Shown here one piece after another: positions 44,601-54,585 of a stretch of 64,000 bases of DNA. Origin of the DNA: Calditrichia bacterium (lineage in GTDB: Bacteria; Calditrichota; Calditrichia; RBG-13-44-9; J075); NCBI GenBank assembly GCA_020635015.1, contig JACKAP010000006.1:1-64000 (forward strand). Direction: 5' to 3'. The notes under the pieces were generated by a model that worked only from the letters and a program-made list of their open reading frames with translations, was not told the origin of the DNA and did not search any database. The stretch's first letter is position 1. Each line of letters begins with the position of its first letter. A program made the translations under genes and the position numbers.

Positions 44601-47600
44601 CCGGACTTTACGCTCACACTCGACACGATCGGAGGGGGCGGGGTAACTTTGGATCCGCCGGGCGGGATCTATGACAGCACCACCATCGTCACACTTACTG
44701 CCCTGCCCGATTCCGGTTATGTGTTCGGGGGCTGGAGCGGGGATCTGGGCGGCAGCGCCAATCCGGCAACCCTGTTGCTCGATGCCGACAAAAATGTTAC
44801 CGCCATCTTCATCGCGCAATTTCAATTGGTGATCGATACCGTCGGCGCCGGCGCAATTACGGTGGCGCCGGATACCTCCGGACGCATCTACGACAGCCTG
44901 ACCGTGGTGACCCTCAGCGCCGCGCCGGCGCCCGGCTATTACCTGAGCGGTTGGAGCGGGGATCTGAGCGGGCGTGATAATCCCGCCGTCATCATCATGA
45001 ACGCAAACAAAACGGTCACCGGCACTTTTCAGCAATTGCCCGATTTTAACCTCAGCACCACTGTTAACGGCGCCGGGAATATTACCCTGAATCCTCCTGG
45101 CGGGGTGTATGACAGCACCACCGTGGTCACGCTGACCGCCACGGCCGATTCCGGTTATGCCTTTACCGGCTGGAGCGGCGATCTGAGTGGGCTGGCCAAT
45201 CCCGATTCCCTGCTGATCGACGGTCACAAGAGTGTGACGGCGAATTTCTCGCCATTGCAGGTCCTGTTTACCCTGACGGTGGATACGAGCGGTTCCGGCA
45301 GCGTGCAGTTGAATCCTCCCGGGGGAGCTTATGACAGCGCCACGGTGGTGACCCTCACCGCGCTGCCGGATTCCGGTTTCTACTTCGATGGCTGGAGCGG
45401 CGACTTGAGCGGGCCGGCCAATCCCGATTCCCTGGTGATGGACAGCAGCAAAAGTGTCACTGCCACTTTCCGGGAATTGCCGGATTTTGTTCTGACCGTC
45501 ACCGATTCCGGCCCCGGAACAATTGTGCTCGATCCACCAGGCGGAATTTACGACAGCACCACTACCGTGACCGTCACCGCCGTGCCGGAATACGGCGCCA
45601 CCTTCCTGGGATGGGGCGGGGACCTGAGCGGCAGCACAAATCCCTCCACCGTGATCATGGATGGCAATAAGCAAATCAGCGCCGGGTTTTATAAGGCGCC
45701 AGCCTATTATACCTGGAATTCCGGTGCGGGTGATTGGGAAGATCCCACGAAGTGGTCACCGAATGGGATTCCCGGTCCCGGCGATACCGCACAGGTGAAA
45801 AATGTGCAGGTAACCCTGAACAGCGACCGGGAAGTCAGCGTGCTGATTCTCCGCGCCGGGGGTGCCCTGGGGGGTGGCACTACGCTGACCATACGCGATT
45901 CTTTACAATGGACCTCCGGAGATATGGTCGATAGCGGCAGGACCGTCATCGATACCGCCTGCATTGCCAGGATCAGCCACGGCGACAATACCATTGATCT
46001 CAACCTGCGTACCCTGGAGAACAAGGGCGAGGTGATCTGGGAAGGCACCGGGGTGTGGAAATTAAAGAACCAGGCGAATATTTATAATCGCCCCGGCGCC
46101 GTGTTCGATATTCGCCGCGACGGTATCCTGGATTTCGTCAAGGATCTCAACGGCGGCAATTTTATCAACGAAGGTCTCTTGAAAAAAACGGCCGGAACCG
46201 AGCGGGTGGAATTCGATCCGGAATTTACCAATCTGGCCGGCGGCGTGGTGCGCGCCAGCAGCGGCACCCTGCGCTTCGAACGCGGCGACGCCACCCCCAG
46301 TCAGGGAATTTTTATGCCGATTCCGGGGCGGTGCTGCAGATTTCCGAACGTCCCTTCTATGCCGACAGCGTGCTCTTTTCCGGAACCGGCCTCTTTAATC
46401 TGGTCGATCTGGTGACGCTGAATGTGATTGGAGGCGGGCTGGTGGTGGACTCTTTTGCCACCCTGCAGCTCAATACCGCCAACTTGGGAAGCGATGGCTT
46501 CCTCCAGGGCGATGGTCCCCTGACGGTCAACGGAACCTTCGATTGGACCCTCGGCACCATCCAGGGCGCTGGCGATCTGCTGATCAACGGCACGCTGGTC
46601 ACCGGCACCGGCGGCACCCGGGTGCTCGACGGCAGAACGCTCACGATTAACGGCCAGGCGCACCAGACCGAAACCATCCGCCTGGGCGGGAGTGCGGTGT
46701 TGCTTAACCAGGCCGGCGCGCGTTATGAATTGGGCGGCGATGTCAATATCGAGATCTCCGGTGGCGGCAGCTTTAGCAATGCCGGTACTTTTGCCAAAAT
46801 CACGACTGCTGGGATCTCCCGGGTGGAGGCGGATTTTGAGAATGATGGGATTGTCGATGTACAAAGCGGCACCCTGGGATTTGACGGGGCCTTTACCAAT
46901 CAGGCCGGCGCGCTGGTGCAGGGCAGCGGCACCCTGGATCTTAGCGGGGCCGGTTTTAGCAATGACGGCATCTTCAGTCCTGGCGCTTCTCCCGGCATCC
47001 TCAGCGTGAGCGGTAATTACTACCAGTCGGCGGCGGCGCAACTGCAGGTGGAAGTGGCCGGAGATAGCGCGGGAACAGCATACGACCGGCTGCAGGTTTC
47101 CGGCAATGCCACCCTTGACGGGGATCTGACGGTGAGCCTGGACGGGGGTATCTTCCCCTTCTCGGGCAGCAATTCTCCATCCTTACCGGAGCGAACCGCA
47201 GCGGCTCGTTTGCCAGTGTGCAGTTGCCGCAGCATGACGGCAACGATATTTTCTCGCTAAGTTATACCGATAGCAGCGTGATCCTGACCGCGATCTATGT
47301 GCCGGCATTTCAGTTGACCGTCGAGACGGCCGGCGGAGGAAGCGTTTCGCTGAATCCGCCCGGCGGCGCTTATGATAGCACGGCGGTGGTCACCCTCACC
47401 GCCCTGCCCGATCCCGGCTATGTGTTCATCCGCTGGGAAGGCGACCTGAGCGGCAGCGCCAACCCGGACAGCCTGGTGATGGATGGCAACAAGACCGTCA
47501 CCGCGGTGTTCGAGCAGAAGTTTGCCCTTGACGTGCAGACCAGCGGCTCCGGCAGCGTCGCCCTCAATCCCGCAGGGGGGATCTATGACAGCGCCACGGT

Positions 47601-50210
47601 GGTCACCCTCAGCGCCACTCCCGATTCCGGCTACGCCTTCAACGGCTGGAGCGGCGACCTGAGCGGTAACGCCAATCCGGACAGCATCGTCATGGATGGC
47701 AACAAGAACGTGACCGCCAGCTTCATCGCCCGCTATGCGCTGAATCTTACCACCATCGGCCATGGCACGGTGACGGTCTCCCCGGACACCAGCGGGGGGA
47801 TCTACGACAGCGCCACGGTAGTCACCCTGGTTGCTACCCCCGACCCCGGCTATGCTTTTTCCGGCTGGAGCGGCGACCTTTCCGGCGCGGCCAGCCCGGA
47901 TAGCCTGGTGATGGATGGCGACAAGAACGTCACCGCCACCTTCCGGGTGCAGTTTGATCTGACCGTGAGCAGCAGCGGCAATGGCGCAGTGGCGCTGGAT
48001 CCACCGGGCGGAGTGTATGACAGCAGCACGGTGGTCACCTTGAGCGCCCTGCCCGATTCCGGCTATGCCTTCACCGGGTGGAGCGGCGACCTCTCCGGCA
48101 ATGCCAATCCGGACAGCGTCGTCATGGATAGCAATAAAGCCGTCACCGCCAACTTTGCCTTGTTGAGTACCCTGCAATTCAACCTCAGCGTGACGGCAAG
48201 CGCCGGGGGCAGCGTCATCCTCGATCCGCCGGGCAGCCTGCACAACGGAGGCACAACCGTCATCCTCAGCGCCGTGCCCGACTCCGGCTACACCTTCGGC
48301 GGGTGGAGCGGCGACCTCTCCGGCAGCGCCAATCCGGATAGCATCTACCTGGATGGCGACAAGCAGGTTGCAGCCATCTTCCTGCCCCGTTACACCCTCA
48401 GTACCAGCATTTTCGGCGATGGTACGATTACGCTCGATCCGCCGGGCGGGGTGTATGACAGCGCCGCGGTGGTCACCCTCACCGCCACGCCGGTGCCGGC
48501 TACAGCTTCGAAAAGTGGCTGGGCGATCTCAGCGGCAGCGACACCACGGTTCAGTTGACCATGAACAGCAACAAAGATGTCAGCGCCTCCTTCGTGCTCT
48601 ATCAATTGGGCGAGATCCAGCATCTGGGCACCGTCAGCGGCGGTTCCTCCGGCTCGACCACCGTCGCCACCTCGGTCAATGTCAGCGCGGCGGAAGGCGA
48701 CCTCTACCTGGCGGCGATATCCAGCAAATCCCAGGAGCCGGTGCTGACGGTCAGCGGGATGGGGCTAAGCTGGATGCTGAAGGAAGATCAGTGCGCCGGG
48801 CGCAGTAATACCGGGGTGGAGATCTGGTGGGCCCAGGGCACGCCCTCCGGGGATGGGATCGTCAGCGCAACCTTCGGCAGCGCCCCCACCAGCGCGGTGA
48901 TCACCGTCAGCCGCTACACCGGGGTGCATCCCACAGCGCCGCTGGGGGCGAGTGTTGCCGGCAATACCCTGGGGGTTGATGGCAGTTGTTCCGGTGGCAC
49001 AGACAGCGACAATTATAACTTCAGCCTGAGCACGTCGGTGGCTGATGCCTATGTCTTCAGCGCCGCCGCCATCCGCAACCGCAGCCACACCCCGGGCAGC
49101 GGCTACAGCGAGATCGGGGAATATTCCCAGGGCAGCGGAGGCGACATGGCCGCCCTGGCGCTGCAGCACAAGCCGCAGCCGACTGTCGGCAGCACCGCGG
49201 TGGACGGCACCCTCAGCAACGCCACCGACTGGGCGGTGGTTGGCATAGAAATCGTTCCCGGCTCCGGAGCGCCGCGCTACACCCTCAGCACCGCCACGGT
49301 CGGCAGCGGCAGCATCACGGTTGACCCAAGCGGGAGCATCTTCGACAGCAGCGCGGTGGTAACGCTTACTGCGCTACCCGGGCCTGGCTATACCTTCACC
49401 GGTTGGAGCGGCGACCTCAGCGGCACTCTCAATCCGCAGACCCTGACCATGGATTTCCACAAGTCGGTGACGGCGACCTTTGCCCAAAACCAGCCGCTGC
49501 TGGCAGATGTCAAAGTATACCTTCAGGGATTTTATAGCGAAGCTGACAGCGCCATGCACACCGGCTTGCGGGATAGCAGCCTGCTGCCGCTGGCCCAGCC
49601 ATTCAGCAGCGCGCCCTGGCTTTACAGCGGTACCGAGCAGGTCGACAGCATCCCGTCCGGCGTAGTCGATTGGGTGCTGGTCAAGCTGCGCACGTCCCCG
49701 GCGGCAGGTGACGAAGTGGCCGTGCGGTCCGGATTCCTGCACCGCGACGGGCATATCTACGATCTGGATGGGATCAGCCCACTTGCCTTTCCGGGATTGC
49801 CGCCGGGAGGGTATTACCTGGTGGTCGATCACCGCAATCATCTCGCGGTGATGAGCAGCACAGCGCACGCGCTGGACTTCGCTGCAAATTTGTACGATTT
49901 TAGCACCGCTCAAGGCCAGGCATACGGCCCAGATCCGCTGGTGGTCCTTCCCGGCGGTAGGTTGGCCATGCCTGCCGGCGATGCAAACGGCGATAATGCG
50001 GTTGACACAGCGGATAAGCTTTCCTATTGGCGCAACCAAAATGGGACGTTCTGGACCTATGACAAACTAAGCGATTTTAACGGCGACGGCAGTATCGATG
50101 CGGCAGACCTGAATCGCTGCTGGCGCCCGAATGACGGCAAAACCAGCCAGGTGCCCGCTGCCCAGCCGGGGGTTCAAACAAAACCGGTTAATCGCGCGGC
50201 CCAATGGTGA
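41604..50210 (+). CDS. Giant surface protein with InlB-type repeats and dockerin-like end, frameshifted
   Basis: Exported protein of about 2,870 residues. A signal peptide (LILHMILLLPALGQ) is followed by a beta-helix-like region with TWNVVGGGDWETSGNW and NGSG-type turns (about 25-570). Then come 11 InlB/bacterial-repeat units of about 75 residues (GGVYDSTTVVTLTA ... GYxFxGWSGDLSGxANP ... KxVTAxF). A second copy of the beta-helix region (TWNSGAGDWEDPTKW, from about 45710) and 6 more repeats follow, then a beta-sandwich domain and one last repeat. Near the C-terminus GDANGDNAVDTADK and DFNGDGSIDAADLN are paired calcium loops like a dockerin. Frames change near 46305, 47160 and 48497, each consistent with one missing G. 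Likely an adhesin or scaffold; its ligand is unknown. Confidence 0.82.
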
Positions 50211-50334
50211 AAATTATCTACTTTTTTAAACGAGATTTTTCCCCGCCCGGCATGTGATTTGAATCATCGGGAGCCGTTTTTTGTCGCATTAATTAGCACA
50301 ATGGATAACGCTGTCTAAAATTAAGGGAGTAATG

Positions 50335-50592
50335 ATGAGCCGAAGGAATGGTGTCATATCTGTCTTTGCAACGAGTCTCCTGCTGGGATTGCCGGGACTC
50401 TTAATCCTTTTCTGGGGATTGCTGGCCGCCCTGGTCAGTTTTATGCCCGGTGCAGAAGTTGATATTGCCGGGAGCACCAGCCCCATCGCCGGTTTTATTG
50501 CCGGTTTGCTGGCGCTTGCCGTCGGAGTGTTTCTGATCGCGGTTCCCCTCCGCCTCTGGCGGCGGGCAAAAGTCCGGCATTCTCCTGCCTGA
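50335..50592 (+). CDS. Small two-helix membrane protein
   Basis: Predicted inner-membrane protein of 85 residues with two hydrophobic helices (about 8-37 and 48-70) and a basic C-terminal tail (LRLWRRAKVRH). No family is recognised. GGGAG lies 5 bp before ATG 50335; ATG 50332 is equally possible. A weak sigma-54-like match (CGGCAT-GTGAT-TTGAA, 50248-50263) lies 72 bp upstream. Function unknown. Confidence 0.6.
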   Translation: MSRRNGVISVFATSLLLGLPGLLILFWGLLAALVSFMPGAEVDIAGSTSPIAGFIAGLLALAVGVFLIAVPLRLWRRAKVRHSPA

Positions 50593-50631
50593 TCGCTAAA
50601 TACATGGTATACTAATTTTTTCTAATGTTCA

Positions 50632-50715
50632 ATATTGGCCATTGGTCATTGGCTTTTGGTTGTTGGTTTTCGACTCAGTCTCAAATCCGCTGGTTACCAA
50701 TAACCAACAACTAAT
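50632..50715. repeat. Inverted TTGGTTGTTGG / CCAACAACTAA repeat
   Basis: The left arm (CATTGGCTTTTGGTTGTTGG, about 50651-50670) and right arm (TTACCAATAACCAACAAC, about 50695-50712) are inverted. It is the same word family as 10371-10454 and 29813-29876. Confidence 0.8.
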
Positions 50716-50750
50716 GACGGCTTAAAAAGTGCAATAAACAGGAGATTCGC

Positions 50751-52352
50751 ATGGTCATTGATGCCAAGACCGTTCCGGAAAATCAATCGATAGAAACCGA
50801 CATCTGCATCATCGGCGCCGGCGCAGCGGGTATCGCGTTGGCGAAAGCCTTATCAACCACCAAACACCGGATCGCGATCCTGGAGAGCGGCAGTTTCGAT
50901 TTTAACCAGGATACCCAATCGCTCTACCAGGGAAAGAATGTCGGTATTCCGTATTTCCCCCTCCATGCCGCCCGGCTGCGTTTTTTTGGGGGCACCACCA
51001 ACCATTGGGGCGGCTACTGCGACCCCTTTGAAGATTTCGATTTTGTCCGCCGCGAGGGCATTCCCCATACCGGCTGGCCGATTCAAAAATCCGATATCGA
51101 TCCATACTATTCCGAAGCGGCGGACTTCTGCCGGATTACCACCAAGGAATGGAAAAATGCTTACTGGGAGGAGCAGGATAAGTCGCCGGCGTTTCATTTT
51201 GAAGATCAACGGGTGGATAATAAAATTATCCAGATTACTCCCAGCACCAGCCGGCATTTTGGCTCGATTTACCGTGAAGCGGTCACTGCGGCGGAGAATG
51301 TCACCACCTATCTCAACGCCAATGTGACCGGGATTGTCAGCAATGAAGCCGGCCGGCAGGTGAGCCATGTGGAAGTGGCCACCCTGGAAGGAAACCGTTT
51401 TACCGTCAAGTCCCGGCAGTTTATCCTGGCCGCCGGCGGGATCGAAAATCCGCGTATTTTGTTGCTGTCCACCAAGCGCCACCGCAACGGCTTGGGCAAT
51501 CAGAACGATCTGGTCGGGCGCTTTTTTATGGAGCATCCCCGTTTTACGGCCGGCCGTTTTTATCCCGCATCCAACAAGATTAAGCTCGGTTTTTATAGTG
51601 CGCACAAAGTAAACAACGTGCAGATCAAAGGGCATCTGGTGCTGGCCCGGAAAGTGCTTGAAGCGGAACAGTTGGTCGATGTGCAGATGAAACTGACCCC
51701 GGCATACGATCAGAAATACGTCGACGCCCTGGATGCGAAAAGCGGTAATTCCCTGGTTTACATGATGAAGTCTCTCTCCCACGGCAAGGCGCCGGATGAA
51801 TTCAGCAAGCATCTCAGCCGGGTGGTGTTCGATATCGAGAACCTGCCCACCTTTGCCTACAGCAAATATTTCAAGGACAGCCTGCCGGTGCATCATGTCG
51901 AATTGGTGACCCGCCTGGATGCGGTACCCAATCCGGATAGCCGGGTCTTGCTCTCCGCCAGCGAACGCGATCAACTCGGCCAGCCCCGGGTGGAACTGGA
52001 CTGGCGCCTGAGCGATCTTGACAGACGCTCGGCGGTGCGCGCAGCGGAGATTATGGCAGAGGAATTTGGCCAGAATGGCCTGGGTCGCCTGCAAATGAAT
52101 ATCAGCGAAAGCGACCGCGAATGGCCGGCAGACACCGCCGGAGGATTCCATCACATGGGCACCACCCGGATGAGCGACGATCCGAAGCAGGGGGTGGTGG
52201 ATAAAGATTGCAAGGTGCACGGTATTGCCAACCTCTACGTTGCCGGAAGCTCGGTGTTTACGACTGCCGGCTCCGGATCACCTACCCTGACCATCGTTGC
52301 CCTGGCATTGCGCCTGGCCGATCATCTCAAGAAAGGAATGGCTTCATCATGA
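50751..52352 (+). CDS. GMC-family FAD dehydrogenase, large subunit
   Basis: Flavoprotein of 533 residues. An N-terminal FAD-binding motif IIGAGAAGIALAKAL (about 20-34) is followed by GMC features FFGGTTNHWGGY and AAGGIENPRILL. The C-terminal catalytic His region is FHHMGTTRM, with AGSSVFTTAGSGSPTLTIVALALRLADHL. There is no signal peptide of its own. In the known three-subunit sorbitol, gluconate and fructose dehydrogenases the small Tat-exported subunit carries the large one across the membrane, and the next two genes supply exactly those partners. AGGAG lies 7 bp before ATG 50751. Its stop overlaps the next start (ATGA). The substrate, probably a sugar or sugar alcohol, is unknown. Confidence 0.92.
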   Translation: MVIDAKTVPENQSIETDICIIGAGAAGIALAKALSTTKHRIAILESGSFDFNQDTQSLYQGKNVGIPYFPLHAARLRFFGGTTNHWGGYCDPFEDFDFVRREGIPHTGWPIQKSDIDPYYSEAADFCRITTKEWKNAYWEEQDKSPAFHFEDQRVDNKIIQITPSTSRHFGSIYREAVTAAENVTTYLNANVTGIVSNEAGRQVSHVEVATLEGNRFTVKSRQFILAAGGIENPRILLLSTKRHRNGLGNQNDLVGRFFMEHPRFTAGRFYPASNKIKLGFYSAHKVNNVQIKGHLVLARKVLEAEQLVDVQMKLTPAYDQKYVDALDAKSGNSLVYMMKSLSHGKAPDEFSKHLSRVVFDIENLPTFAYSKYFKDSLPVHHVELVTRLDAVPNPDSRVLLSASERDQLGQPRVELDWRLSDLDRRSAVRAAEIMAEEFGQNGLGRLQMNISESDREWPADTAGGFHHMGTTRMSDDPKQGVVDKDCKVHGIANLYVAGSSVFTTAGSGSPTLTIVALALRLADHLKKGMASS

Positions 52353-52768
52353 ATGATTCTGTTATTGATCGCAGAAAATTTATCAGCAATTTGCTTTGTC
52401 TGGGCGGGATCGCCATTCTGGCCTCCCCCCAGCGTTCCCTGGCCTGGGCATCAGAGCGGGCTGGCCTGAACCGGCCCGGCTTGCCCCTGACCCAATTGAT
52501 CCGGCAGCAGGACAGCGCCCGGGTGATCGGCCAGGCATATCTGGAAGCGGTGCCGGAAGAAGGAAATGCCCTTCTTTTGAGTGATACGATTTTAGGCAGC
52601 CTGAGCCTGGACGCGGACCATGCCGCTGCGCTGGCACCGGAAGCGCTTCATCAGCGCCTGCGGGAGCGGGTGCGGGAGGATTTCCGTGACAGCCGCACGG
52701 TAAAGCTGGATGGGTGGATCCTCTCTCGTACCGAAGCGCGTCTGATGGCCTTGATTGCGCTCAGTTGA
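52349..52768 (+). CDS. Tat-exported small subunit of the GMC dehydrogenase
   Basis: Protein of 139 residues. The N-terminus carries a twin-arginine signal (DRRKFISNLLCLGGIAILA, about 7-25). The mature part is helical with no cofactor motif and resembles the gluconate-2-dehydrogenase subunit 3 family, though shorter than usual. It would escort the folded FAD subunit through the Tat system and hold it to the cytochrome. ATG 52349 overlaps the large-subunit stop. The next gene, cytochrome c, starts 11 bp after its stop. Confidence 0.82.
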   Translation: MNDSVIDRRKFISNLLCLGGIAILASPQRSLAWASERAGLNRPGLPLTQLIRQQDSARVIGQAYLEAVPEEGNALLLSDTILGSLSLDADHAAALAPEALHQRLRERVREDFRDSRTVKLDGWILSRTEARLMALIALS

Positions 52769-52779
52769 GCCGCTCCACG

Positions 52780-53181
52780 ATGTATTGCGGATATCTAATG
52801 GCGGAGCGTCATTTTAAATCGCTGATTTGTTTTTTAGGATGCCTGCTGGCGGCCGCTTGCGCCGGTGTCGATGCGAGTGATGCCGCCCGGCCGGAGCCCG
52901 GCGATGCGCTGGCCGGCGCGCATCTTTTTGCCACGGCCTGCGCGACCTGCCATGGCTTTGCTGCAGAAGGATTTCCCGGGCTCGGTAAACCGCTGCGCGG
53001 GAATCGCTCGATATGGGAGAAGACTGAGGATCAACTGGTGCACTTTCTCAAAGAAGGCCGCGCGGCAGAGGATCTGCTCAATACCACCGGGGTGGAAATG
53101 CCTCCCCGGGGAGGAGACCCGGATCTCAGCGATCAGGATTTGCGAAATATTGCCGCATTTCTGCGCAGTATTAACGAATAG
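52780..53181 (+). CDS. Lipoprotein mono-heme cytochrome c of the GMC dehydrogenase
   Basis: Cytochrome c of about 133 residues. The signal has a lipobox-like LLAAAC, so lipid anchoring is likely. One heme motif CATCH (ACATCHGFAAEG) and a distal Met in GVEMPPRGG give a standard His/Met class I cytochrome c. The C-terminal helix is DLSDQDLRNIAAFLRSI. It would accept electrons from the FAD subunit. Start could be ATG 52780 or ATG 52798; neither has a strong ribosome site. Confidence 0.87.
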   Translation: MYCGYLMAERHFKSLICFLGCLLAAACAGVDASDAARPEPGDALAGAHLFATACATCHGFAAEGFPGLGKPLRGNRSIWEKTEDQLVHFLKEGRAAEDLLNTTGVEMPPRGGDPDLSDQDLRNIAAFLRSINE

Positions 53182-53187
53182 GATGTA

Positions 53188-53209
53188 GGGTCGAGTCGCG
53201 ACTCGACCC
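53188..53209. repeat. Perfect 22-bp palindrome
   Basis: GGGTCGAGTCG plus its reverse complement, centred on GTCGCGAC, 7 bp after the cytochrome stop. It could form an 11-bp stem and end transcription, but no T-run follows. It shares its centre with palindromes at 19713 and 63403. Confidence 0.85.
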
Positions 53210-53351
53210 CTCAACTCCTCAAGCCATTACCCTCAATAAATTATTCATGAATCTTTAAAATTTCACTGGAGTATTAATCTAATTAGCAATATATTCTGGC
53301 AATTTGTATGTTGTACATAAGATTTTGTTGTATAAAGATAAAGAAACGAAT

Positions 53352-54308
53352 ATGAGAACTGTTCTTGCGGTTCTGGTTGTCCTGGTCGTGATGACATTTT
53401 CGATTCAACTCACGCCGAATTCCCCCCGGCCCGGTGCCACCCGGATCAATACCAACAGCCTGCCGGTATTGATTCCCGATCCGGTCTGGTCGCCATTGCG
53501 CGAAACCCTGGACGATTCCCTGCAAATCCAACTGCGGGATAAATTATCGGAAAATCCGTTATGGAAACGCCTGATCGATTCCCGCAAAATGGCGGTGGGG
53601 GTGGTGCAGTTGCGCGACCCGCTGCATCCGCATTTTGCCAGCGTCAACGGCGATGAGATGATGTATGCCGCCAGCCTGCCCAAGATCGCCGTGCTGTTGG
53701 CGGCCAATGAAGCGATCGAGGAGGGCGACCTGCCGGCAACCCCGGAATTGGAAGATGACATGGCGAACATGATGCGCTTTTCCAGCAATAGCGCCGCCAG
53801 CCACCTGATCGATCTGGTCGGCCTGAAAAAAATTGCCGATGTGCTGCGCTCTCCGAAGTATAAGCTATATGATCCAAATGCCGGCGGCGGCATCTGGGTC
53901 GGCCGGCGCTATGCCAAAAAAAGTGAACGCAACCCCGATCCGATCAAAAACCTTTCCCACGCTGCGACTGTCACCCAGGTCTGCCGTTTTTACTATCTCC
54001 TCGCCACCGGCCGCCTGGTCAGTCCCGCGCGCAGCCGGGAGATGCTGGAGATGATGTCCGATCCGGGCATTCATCATAAGTTTGTCAGCACCCTGGATAC
54101 CCTGGCGCCCAACGCCGAGGTGTATCGCAAATCCGGCACCTGGCGCAACTGGCACTCGGATTCCGCCCTGGTCTGGGAACCGGACAGCAAGCGCCGCTAT
54201 ATTCTGGTCGGCCTGATCGAACATCCCCAGGGCGGCACCATCCTGAAAGAACTGGTGCCGGTGGTGGAAGCAGTCCTGCAAACCAACTCCCCCAAAGCCC
54301 CCCGCTGA
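53352..54308 (+). CDS. Exported serine hydrolase, class A beta-lactamase-like fold
   Basis: Exported protein of about 318 residues with an N-terminal hydrophobic signal (VLAVLVVLVVMTFSI). The penicillin-recognising motifs are present: S-x-x-K in YAASLPKIAV, S-x-N in RFSSNSAAS, and K-S-G in YRKSGTW. This places it among serine hydrolases/transpeptidases of the class A beta-lactamase or low-molecular-weight PBP type. No class A omega-loop E-x-x-LN is evident, so antibiotic hydrolysis is not supported; peptidoglycan modification is likelier. The ribosome site is weak. A second, unrelated-looking member is encoded at 57924-59306. Confidence 0.83.
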   Translation: MRTVLAVLVVLVVMTFSIQLTPNSPRPGATRINTNSLPVLIPDPVWSPLRETLDDSLQIQLRDKLSENPLWKRLIDSRKMAVGVVQLRDPLHPHFASVNGDEMMYAASLPKIAVLLAANEAIEEGDLPATPELEDDMANMMRFSSNSAASHLIDLVGLKKIADVLRSPKYKLYDPNAGGGIWVGRRYAKKSERNPDPIKNLSHAATVTQVCRFYYLLATGRLVSPARSREMLEMMSDPGIHHKFVSTLDTLAPNAEVYRKSGTWRNWHSDSALVWEPDSKRRYILVGLIEHPQGGTILKELVPVVEAVLQTNSPKAPR

Positions 54309-54335
54309 TCGTAAGAGACGACGCGAACAACTTCT

Positions 54336-54420
54336 TTTATCCACGGATTAACACGGATTTTCACTGATTATTACTGTGTCTTTAAGAAAATCCATGTTAA
54401 TCCGTGTAATCCGTGGTTAA
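54336..54420. repeat. Inverted ATCCACGGATTAACACGG repeat between convergent genes
   Basis: The left arm ATCCACGGATTAACACGGAT and right arm ATCCGTGTAATCCGTGG are inverted around a short AT-rich loop. Related words occur at 24911-24968 and 29895-29975. Confidence 0.85.
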
Positions 54421-54464
54421 GAATAAAACCGATATTGATTAGAATTACTTGATATGGTCATCTA

Positions 54465-54499
54465 TAAAAAAAGCCGGTCGGGTTCGCCCAACCGGCTTG
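54465..54499 (-). terminator. Rho-independent terminator
   Basis: On the minus strand AAGCCGGTTGGG-CGAA-CCCGACCGGCTT forms a 12-bp stem with one G-T pair, followed by a T-run. It serves the minus-strand gene ending at 54586, 87 bp away. Between them lies a short GCCACT tandem repeat (54511-54540). Confidence 0.82.
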
Positions 54500-54585
54500 T
54501 ATGTTTGTTGACTGCCACTGCCACTGCCACTGCTACTACCACTGGATAAAGACTACGTGATCGAGCAGTTTGAGGCGCGTAACAT

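Noticed and set aside
41604..50210. InlB-type repeats taken as evidence of a host-invasion protein
   Set aside because: These repeats are widespread in environmental bacteria; no leucine-rich internalin domain is present.
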